Assembly (NCBI GenBank): GCA_004357015.1
Contig: SMXE01000249.1
Span: 1-14,780, forward strand
Direction: 5' to 3'
DNA from: Caldithrix sp.
GTDB lineage: Bacteria > Zhuqueibacterota > Zhuqueibacteria > Oceanimicrobiales > Oceanimicrobiaceae
Length of the DNA: 14,780 bases
Shown here: positions 7,380 to 13,334 of the stretch, piece after piece
Layout: each line of letters starts with the position of its first letter
How positions within the stretch are numbered: position 1 is the stretch's first letter
The notes under the pieces: model-generated
Databases searched by the model: none
What the model saw: the letters and a program-made list of their open reading frames with translations, nothing else
Told to the model about the DNA's origin: nothing
Program-made: the position numbers and the translations under genes

Positions 7380-8039
7380 CTATCGACCTAGAAAAAAGAT
7401 CACGCCGAACTTGATGGTGTACTCGTTTGCTGTGATGTCTTTAATGTTGGCGATCTGCTCCTCACTGGCGTCGTCTGCAATAGACTCGGGCAAATTATAC
7501 ATGGTTTGATATTCAAACGAAAGGTCGAGCCAGGGGCCAAGGCCGATGTCATACTGCAGCCCGACGACACCATTCCACCCCAGAGACCAGTTGTTGTTAT
7601 CAGAATCCTGAAAAAAGCTCGTCCCACCGGCGCCAAAGACTTGTGCAGTTATGTTGGTACGAAAATAATAAAGGCCACCGTTGGCGCCCAGATAGAATTT
7701 CAGGCTGCGGCCGCCAAATCGATATTGCGGTCCAACCGTGAGGCGAAAACCTTCGTTGCGTGCTTCTATGGGAATAAGCTGAATGCCGTCAGTGACAAAA
7801 GTCGTTTTCTTGCCAAAGGTGAGGAATACAAAATCACCTCGCAGTTCCAATTTGTGATCGAGCAGTTTGGTTGACCGTATGGCCTTGATGCCGAAGCCAC
7901 CACCTGCTTCGCCTACATTGGCAAAATTGCTTTGGGGGATTGAAATCACAATTTCGGGTGCAACGGCCCACTGCGCACCGGATTTGCCCGGCAGAGTCAG
8001 GAGCAGCAAAACGGCGAACAACACAAGAACGTTTTTCAT
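7380..8039 (-). CDS. Secreted outer-membrane beta-barrel protein
   Basis: A 219-residue protein with a clear signal peptide: basic start MKN, a Leu/Val-rich core and probable cleavage after SGA (A22/Q23). The mature part alternates hydrophobic and polar residues with glycines and aromatics, as in small outer-membrane barrels (FGIKAIRS, LELRGDFVFLTF, FRLTVGPQYRFG, LKFYLGANGGLYYF, WNGVVGLQYDIGLG, WLDLSFEYQTMY), and it ends in a last strand YTIKFGVIFFLGR. It resembles the broad OmpA/OmpW-like 'outer membrane protein beta-barrel' families; no ligand or partner can be named. The ATG at 8037-8039 is chosen because GAGGA precedes it by 7 bases and the signal peptide then lies at the N-terminus; a frame starting at 8135 would put 32 odd residues in front. 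It is a single-gene unit with a good promoter at 8133-8163. Confidence 0.87.
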   Translation of the reverse strand: MKNVLVLFAVLLLLTLPGKSGAQWAVAPEIVISIPQSNFANVGEAGGGFGIKAIRSTKLLDHKLELRGDFVFLTFGKKTTFVTDGIQLIPIEARNEGFRLTVGPQYRFGGRSLKFYLGANGGLYYFRTNITAQVFGAGGTSFFQDSDNNNWSLGWNGVVGLQYDIGLGPWLDLSFEYQTMYNLPESIADDASEEQIANIKDITANEYTIKFGVIFFLGR

Positions 8040-8132
8040 CGACGGGTCCTCGACTTTTGATTTGAAACAAGAAAAAGCTTCAGGGTTAAAAGCCTCTCTA
8101 CAGTAGCTCGATCTTTGCTCACAATGAATACT

Positions 8133-8163
8133 CAAATATAGTCACATTTATTCCTGAATGCAA
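8133..8163 (-). promoter_or_regulatory. Promoter of the beta-barrel gene
   Basis: On the minus strand TTG (8161-8163) is followed by 20 bases and TATATTTG (8133-8140), an exact TAnnTTTG. Read as a sigma70 site it is TTGCAT-N17-TATATT. The start of transcription would be near 8127, leaving a leader of about 88 bases before the ATG at 8039. Confidence 0.55.
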
Positions 8164-8368
8164 GGGTTAGCCGAGTATGCTGAATGCCCTGAAATCAGCC
8201 TCAAAGGTTGCAGGCACTCGGTTGGAACCCACACGCCTACACGATCCTGCCCGTGCACTCCCCAAATCATATATCGGATAGGACGTGAGAAATTCCTATG
8301 AAATCGCGCCCATGTTTCAATCTTATAATGACTCACCGCACGCGGTGGATTGGCATGAATCAGCCCCG
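8164..8368. other. Intergenic segment with two dyads, no gene
   Basis: With the leader and promoter to its left, the gene-free stretch 8040-8368 is 329 bases. This part holds a long-range dyad CCGAGT (8171-8176) / ACTCGG (8216-8221) and the tight palindrome CACCGC-AC-GCGGTG (8334-8347), which lies 21 bases past the stop of the TIGR03545 gene and has no U-run after it. No open frame here is supported. Confidence 0.5.
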
Positions 8369-10231
8369 TTAGTTTTTCTTGAACAAGCCTTTCAGTTTGT
8401 CCTTGACGTCTTTCAGACCCTTGCCCTTTTTCTTCGCGATCTCAGCCTCAACCTCCTTCTTCTTCTGCTCCAGAAAATCGAGTTGCTCAGTGACGGCGCT
8501 CTCGATTTTGTCAATCTCTGATTCCAGCCGGGCTTTGTTCTGATTTACAAAGGCCAGCGCCTCCTCCTTCTTCGGTTGCACGATAGCGTTTATTTTCTTT
8601 TCGATTTCGGCCTGTGCCAGACGGACCGACTCCCCCAGCACCCCCTTTATTCTCGCGGCCAGCACATCATCGATGTTGGAGCTGATGCTCAGACGAGGCG
8701 CATTCGCCGGACCGTGAATGCGGGCAGACAGGGTCAGTTTGTCGATGGAATCGAACACGCTGCGTGTCACTTTTGCAATCACGTTATTGCCCGCTGCGCC
8801 TTGTGCAAAACCAAACGTGACTGGACTGCCTGTGAAGCTGACCTTGAAATCCAACTCGTCTCCGATCAGGCCGAAATCGGCCGTGATATCGCCGCGGTCT
8901 GCAATGAGTTGCGACGGCAGGTATGGTTTCTCGGGCAAATCGATTTTGCCGAAGCGAATCCCCCTGCCGGTCAGCCGGAACCGGTCACTGGGCGTGTCGC
9001 CGGTGTGGTCGAATTCGCCTGAGATTTCGTAGGCGTTCGAGTTTGGCAAAGCCGCGTTCAAAGCGAATGTCAGGGGCTTGCCATACACCTTTTGCTCCGT
9101 TGTGATGCCTTTCACCTCTCCACTGAGCCGCAGCACTTTACTCGTGTCCTGCTGGTTGGTCGCCGCGCTGATCAAAACGTGCTCCAGCAGGAAATTCGGT
9201 TTGCCGTCCAGCAGCGGAAAGCGGATGTCCTGCCCTTTCAGGCGCGGCGGTTTCTCAACTTTGCCGGACGCGAAGAGCTGCTTCGCCACCGGCATGTACT
9301 TGCGTCCGAGTCCGATGTATTCGAGAATGCCGATGGTCGGCGCCACCAGAACGTCCCCGAACAACATCTTGCCGATGTTTTGTGCGCTGAAATCTGCAAG
9401 ATTTGCTTTCGATTTAACAGCGTCAAAATCATCCTTGATCCAATTATCGACCTGCGTAAATGTGCGCGTAATGCTGCCCAAGTCAGCGCTCGCCGACTTT
9501 TTGAGCGATTCGACCTCTTTTTTCAGCTTGTCCAGCGTGTTAATAACCTTCTTCGTCTTGTCGGCAGTCGCGAGTAACTGCTCAAGGCTGGAGACCTTCT
9601 GGGAAGTGATTTCCTGCACCTGCTGTTTGACCTTCTCAAAGTCGTTTTGCGGCCTGAACTCGGCAACCGTGTTTTCCCAACGCGCGAATGAGGCAGCAGC
9701 ATCTTGCCGGGCCTGGCCGATTTTGTTCAGCGACTGAATGTCGAAGGCGGCGAGCAGGCTGTCTACATTCACCTTCTGTTTCAGAATGCCCAGGTTGAGC
9801 ACCGGCGCTGCCGCCACTTGCTGTTTGAGACTCTCGGCCGCTTCGGACACCCAGCCTGGCGTGTCATCAGCCTGGCGTTCGATTTTGCCATCGCTTGCCC
9901 GCTTCGTGCCGATTCGGATGTCTGCGATGGTGACATCGTTGATAATGACTTTTTTGCGGGCCAGCGGGGCGACTTCCATGTCGAACGAGACCCGCCCGGT
10001 CTCGAACATGTTCTTCCAGGTGTCATTCGGATTCGTCACCTGCAGCCGGTCGAATGAAATGGCCAGGCCCACCAGGCTAAAATTCAGGTTGTCTATTTCC
10101 ACTTTCGCGCCGACGATGGACTCACCGATGCTTTCCAACTGTCTTTCGATAAACTTGTCGCTGAGCAAATAGCCCAGCCCGGCAACAATAAGGACAACCA
10201 CCAGTAGTCCAATCAGTCCTTTGGGTCTCAT
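8369..10231 (-). CDS. TIGR03545 family protein: AsmA-like, membrane-anchored, coiled coil
   Basis: A 620-residue protein of the uncharacterised TIGR03545 family, which often stands beside TIGR03546, as here. An N-terminal membrane anchor (about 5-24) follows MRPKG, so the rest is probably periplasmic. Residues about 40-120 are AsmA-like beta sequence (VEIDNLNFSLVGLAISFDRL, then KKVIINDVTIADIRIGTKR). About 160-280 is a predicted coiled coil rich in Lys, Glu and Gln (VISTLDKLKKEV-like heptads near 229-245). About 300-540 is again beta-rich and AsmA-like (LSGEVKGI, EISGEFDHTGD, LTLSARIHGPANAPRLSISS). The C-terminus, about 535-620, is a highly charged coiled coil ending KGLFKKN. The ATG at 10229-10231 has GGAG 8 bases upstream, inside the end of the TIGR03546 gene, and begins 2 bases after that gene's stop, so translation is likely coupled. 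A role in envelope or lipid handling is inference from the AsmA-like fold. Confidence 0.88.
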   Translation of the reverse strand: MRPKGLIGLLVVVLIVAGLGYLLSDKFIERQLESIGESIVGAKVEIDNLNFSLVGLAISFDRLQVTNPNDTWKNMFETGRVSFDMEVAPLARKKVIINDVTIADIRIGTKRASDGKIERQADDTPGWVSEAAESLKQQVAAAPVLNLGILKQKVNVDSLLAAFDIQSLNKIGQARQDAAASFARWENTVAEFRPQNDFEKVKQQVQEITSQKVSSLEQLLATADKTKKVINTLDKLKKEVESLKKSASADLGSITRTFTQVDNWIKDDFDAVKSKANLADFSAQNIGKMLFGDVLVAPTIGILEYIGLGRKYMPVAKQLFASGKVEKPPRLKGQDIRFPLLDGKPNFLLEHVLISAATNQQDTSKVLRLSGEVKGITTEQKVYGKPLTFALNAALPNSNAYEISGEFDHTGDTPSDRFRLTGRGIRFGKIDLPEKPYLPSQLIADRGDITADFGLIGDELDFKVSFTGSPVTFGFAQGAAGNNVIAKVTRSVFDSIDKLTLSARIHGPANAPRLSISSNIDDVLAARIKGVLGESVRLAQAEIEKKINAIVQPKKEEALAFVNQNKARLESEIDKIESAVTEQLDFLEQKKKEVEAEIAKKKGKGLKDVKDKLKGLFKKN

Positions 10232-10233
10232 GG

Positions 10234-10758
10234 CTAAAACTCCAGGTCTCGTATTTTGACGTACCACTTAAACAGGGCGCTGCCTTTGATGGCTTTGACG
10301 AATTTTGAATTCTCGATCTTCTCACCCCATGTTTCGCGGTAAAGAATGATGCCCTTTTTCGCCGCCAGATAAACCGGGAAACTCAGTAGCAGCGCGGCCA
10401 CCAGGCTGCCCATCACCACGGTATTGTTAAAACGCGTGAACGGCGCAATGGGCCAGTTGTAAATCACTGTCCAGAGCGGTTTGATGTTTTCAATTTGCGC
10501 CAACAGGAAGAAGCCGAGATTGTGAAATATCGGATCGAAAATGTAGGCGAAAAAGCTAAAAAGGAACATTGCAAAAAACACGGATGCCAGATTGACTTTC
10601 GTCAGGATCGCCACGAGCAAAATGAGGATGTTTTGCAAGGTCATGAAAGGTGTTAAACCCACAATAAACCCCATGGTGAACCCGCCCGCAATCAGCGGCG
10701 GCGCCTCACCGGACCGCAATACTTTGATGAATTTGCTGATAAACTGCAAGAAGAACAT
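10234..10758 (-). CDS. TIGR03546 family (DUF2062-like) inner-membrane protein
   Basis: A 174-residue integral membrane protein of the TIGR03546 family, partner of TIGR03545. It has hydrophobic segments at about 22-50 (with GFTMGFIVGLTPFMTLQNI, resembling the DUF2062 core), 54-75, 80-92 and 112-133, and a basic C-terminal region (AAKKGIILYRETWG to the end). The ATG at 10756-10758 is preceded by AAGGAG at a spacing of 6, the strongest ribosome site in the window; the longer frame from 10803 is not needed. It is the first gene of a two-gene unit with TIGR03545. Function is unknown. The DUF2062 fold is found next to glycosyltransferases and other envelope genes elsewhere, but none is adjacent here. 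Confidence 0.9.
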   Translation of the reverse strand: MFFLQFISKFIKVLRSGEAPPLIAGGFTMGFIVGLTPFMTLQNILILLVAILTKVNLASVFFAMFLFSFFAYIFDPIFHNLGFFLLAQIENIKPLWTVIYNWPIAPFTRFNNTVVMGSLVAALLLSFPVYLAAKKGIILYRETWGEKIENSKFVKAIKGSALFKWYVKIRDLEF

Positions 10759-10829
10759 GGATCGCTCCTTTCCGGTTGGAACTCGTCCTGATCTGATGTG
10801 CACGCACCTTGAGAATGCGTCATAGATAC

Positions 10830-10858
10830 AATTTACTAAAACGACGTCAGTGAGTCAA
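10830..10858 (-). promoter_or_regulatory. Promoter of the TIGR03546-TIGR03545 unit
   Basis: On the minus strand TTGACT (10853-10858) is followed by 17 bases and TAAATT (10830-10835), giving 5/6 and 4/6 matches to the sigma70 boxes. Transcription would start near 10823, about 65 bases before the ATG at 10758. Confidence 0.5.
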
Positions 10859-10984
10859 AGAGTTTTTTTGCAGGTTGAAGTTGCGAAATCTGTGATGTGG
10901 TCCTGGAATATAGCTCGCTTCGATCTCAGACTTCGATCTGCAAACCATTCAGCCTGCGCGCACAAATTCCATACCTGTGAAACT

Positions 10985-11010
10985 TCACCCTGAGCAGAGT
11001 CGAAGGGTGA
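10985..11010. repeat. REP-like stem-loop, copy B
   Basis: TCACCCT (10985-10991) and AGGGTGA (11004-11010) form a perfect 7-bp stem around a 12-base loop. The embedded AGCAGAGTCGAAGGG (10993-11007) matches copy A at 7246-7260 in 13 of 15 bases. Its reverse complement, CCTTCGACTCTGCTCAGGG, is the typical form of a widespread intergenic repeat. Confidence 0.55.
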
Positions 11011-11281
11011 GCAGTTTGTCTTGACGTTCAACGGTCGCGTTTTCCCGCAGGTAATGACTCTTATTCTGGCAAGCCGCTGGCCGTCGGCGTACCATCTGCA
11101 TCCGAACCAACCGATTCGATTTCGTAGGTACCTGCCGGCGGCGAGAAACGCGTGCTCGGCGCTCCGGAGAGGCGTGAACTTTTTGCAAATGACGCCGTAT
11201 CTGATCAGCAAGCTTTATCTTCCCGTTTGATTCTGTTTGAGTCAAATATAACCAGATAGCCAAAACTTTCACGAGAATAGC

Positions 11282-11286
11282 AAGGA
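11282..11286 (+). promoter_or_regulatory. Ribosome binding site AAGGA of the M61 peptidase gene
   Basis: AAGGA lies 6 bases before the ATG at 11293 and fixes that start, which also places the lipoprotein signal at the N-terminus. A TATAAC at 11247-11252 could be a -10 box, but no -35 is well placed. Confidence 0.6.
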
Positions 11287-11292
11287 TAACCT

Positions 11293-13110
11293 ATGCGCAA
11301 AACGATCAGGCTGCTCTGGCTAACGACCCTCATCCTTTCAGGATGTTCACCAAGCAACGTCACGCGTTATGCCGGGTCCGGCGTCGCACCGCTGGCTTAC
11401 GTGGTGAATCTAAACGATCGCGACGACGACCTGTTCAAAGTGATGTTGAAAGTCGACGACCTCAAAGCAGAAAATGCTATCTACCAGTTCGCATCCACTG
11501 CTCCGGGCACCTATCAGGTGATGGACATCGGACGGTTCGTGCGCGAATTTCAGGCGTTCGACGCCGCGGGCAATGCGTTGTCCACTGCACAAATCTCAAC
11601 CAACCAGTGGCAAATCCAGCAGCCGGAAGCGGTGCGGGAAATCCGCTACACCATCGCTGAAACCTGGGATACGCCGGTGGATTCCAACCAGATCTATCCC
11701 ATGGCGGGGACATCCATCGAAGCGGATCATGTACAATTACTCGGTCACTGCGTGTTTGGTTATCCCACCGGCATGCAGGCGCGGCCACTCGTTATCGAAC
11801 TGGATTACCCGCAGGACTGGACCGTCGGCACAGCGCTGAGCCGCGACAGAAACGGCCACTTTGCCGCGGACAATTACGATCACATCGTCGACTCCCCCAT
11901 CCTTCTGGGACGTCTTTCAAAGGCGGACCTGCAGGTAAATGGCAGCAAAATCGAAATCTACACTTACTCAAAAACAGATCAGGTGAAGTCTGAGCAAATT
12001 CTTGAGAGCATCGAGGACATCCTGCTGTCTGCCGCCGACTTTATGGATGGGCTGCCGGTGGAACGCTACACGTTTCTGTTTCATTTTGAAGATATTTCCA
12101 TCGGCGCCTGGGAGCATTCCTACAGCTCAAACTACGTTTACAGCGAAGCGCAATTCGACAAATTGATCGGCCAAAATATACCAGCAGTTGTGGCGCACGA
12201 ATTTTTTCATGTGATCACACCGCTGAACATTCACAGCGAGATCATCGAGCAGTTCAACTTTGTGCAGCCGGTTGCCTCGGAACATCTGTGGCTTTACGAA
12301 AGCACCACCGAGTGGACCGCTCACATGATGCAATTGCGCAGCGGCCTTATCGATCTTGATACCTACTTGAAACGTCTCTCTATTAAACTGAAAGTAGCTG
12401 AACATTTCAGGCAGGATTACAGCTTGCGCGACCTGGCGTTAGAATCTTTTACCAGGGAAGGCGCTCGTGAGTATGCGAACATTTACATGAAAGGCGCAGT
12501 CGTGGCTGGCTTGCTGGACATTCGGCTGCTGGAATTGTCCGGTGGTAAGAAAGGCCTGCGCGAAATCATCAACGAGCTTTCAAAAATGTACGGTCCGGAT
12601 AAGGCATTTCCGGAAGATGGCTTTTACGATATCTTTACCGAAATCACATTTCCAGAGATTGCGGCATTCCTTGAAAACTACGTGCGCAACGCGGAGCCCC
12701 TGCCGCTGGCAGAAATCTACAGCAAGATAGGGATAAAATATACTCCGGAAGTTCACATAGGCGAGGAAACCGCATCGGCTGGTTTTACGGTCATCGTGCC
12801 CGCCGGCAAGATTCTGCTGTCGCAGGTTGCCCCTGAGATCCGGAAGCTTGGCCCGCGGGACGGCGACATGCTTTTGGCCTACAACGGCGAAAAAGTGACC
12901 TTGCAAAACCTGCACCCGATGCTTTCAGAACTTAAAGAAAAAGAAGCAGGGGAACCCTATGAGCTCGTCGTGGAGCGCGAAGGTGAACAAATGACATTCC
13001 ATCTGGAGAAGATTTCAATTGAAAAGGTTAAAAAGCACGTTTTTGAAGTTGACCCGGACGCCACGCGTGAGCAGGTCAGACTGCGCCAAGCATGGATGCG
13101 AAATTTGTGA
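11293..13110 (+). CDS. M61-family metallopeptidase lipoprotein with C-terminal PDZ domain
   Basis: A 605-residue secreted zinc peptidase of the M61 (glycyl aminopeptidase-like) type. A lipoprotein signal is present: MRK, a hydrophobic core and the lipobox LSGC with Cys18, so the mature protein is anchored in the envelope. An N-terminal beta domain (about 35-180) leads to the catalytic part. The zinc motif is HEFFH (H302, E303, H306), followed about 30 residues later by the third ligand E336 in LWLYESTTEW. The family normally has Glu-Gly at that place; here it is Glu-Ser. A helical region (about 345-480) precedes a PDZ domain (about 497-575; LGPRDGDMLLAYNGEKV), which usually binds substrate ends. 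The gene has a clear ribosome site and is monocistronic, divergent from the TIGR03546 unit and convergent with the amidohydrolase. The substrate is unknown; periplasmic or cell-surface peptide turnover is the likely role. Confidence 0.9.
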   Translation: MRKTIRLLWLTTLILSGCSPSNVTRYAGSGVAPLAYVVNLNDRDDDLFKVMLKVDDLKAENAIYQFASTAPGTYQVMDIGRFVREFQAFDAAGNALSTAQISTNQWQIQQPEAVREIRYTIAETWDTPVDSNQIYPMAGTSIEADHVQLLGHCVFGYPTGMQARPLVIELDYPQDWTVGTALSRDRNGHFAADNYDHIVDSPILLGRLSKADLQVNGSKIEIYTYSKTDQVKSEQILESIEDILLSAADFMDGLPVERYTFLFHFEDISIGAWEHSYSSNYVYSEAQFDKLIGQNIPAVVAHEFFHVITPLNIHSEIIEQFNFVQPVASEHLWLYESTTEWTAHMMQLRSGLIDLDTYLKRLSIKLKVAEHFRQDYSLRDLALESFTREGAREYANIYMKGAVVAGLLDIRLLELSGGKKGLREIINELSKMYGPDKAFPEDGFYDIFTEITFPEIAAFLENYVRNAEPLPLAEIYSKIGIKYTPEVHIGEETASAGFTVIVPAGKILLSQVAPEIRKLGPRDGDMLLAYNGEKVTLQNLHPMLSELKEKEAGEPYELVVEREGEQMTFHLEKISIEKVKKHVFEVDPDATREQVRLRQAWMRNL

Positions 13111-13334
13111 GCCGCGGATGAAAACATTTCTTCTCTCCACTGAAAGACCCGGAAGAGGCACGGAAAAAAGGAGAAGGTCAGGATTGGGATACGGAGCAGC
13201 TCTGGCAACATTGCTCAGGTCTCGGCTCTCAAGTTCTGTCTCGAGTCTTTGATATAAACTCGGCCAAATACTCAAGCCTCTTAGAAGAAAGCCAAGTATT
13301 TACACTCTAACTTAAATCTAGTCATGCCTTTGGC
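13111..13334. other. Intergenic region between convergent genes
   Basis: 224 bases separate the stops of the peptidase and the amidohydrolase. It is AT-rich on its right half. I see no strong hairpin with a T-run, no gene and no repeat. Confidence 0.5.

Larger units (their letters stand above)
10859..11292. other. Intergenic stretch between divergent genes, no supported gene
   Basis: The full gap between the TIGR03546 start and the peptidase start is 534 bases (10759-11292). Several frames on both strands are open for 70-118 codons, but they overlap each other, lack ribosome sites and match nothing I recognise. It contains a short tandem repeat (CTTCGATCT at 10918-10926 and 10931-10939, period 13) and REP-like copy B (10985-11010). 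It may include decayed coding sequence. Confidence 0.55.

Noticed and set aside
7048..7414. Two small plus-strand frames (60 and 88 codons)
   Set aside because: They run through the REP-like element and into the 3' end of the beta-barrel gene, lack ribosome sites and look like translated repeat.
8324..8329. Perfect TATAAT on the plus strand
   Set aside because: No -35 box at 16-18 bases and no plus-strand gene downstream.
9078..9737. 219-codon plus-strand frame opposite TIGR03545
   Set aside because: Ser-rich antisense shadow of a well-supported gene, with no domain or ribosome site.
10855..11272. Minus-strand frames of 118 and 95 codons and a plus-strand frame of 69 codons
   Set aside because: Mutually overlapping, each including or ending in the REP-like element; no recognisable family.
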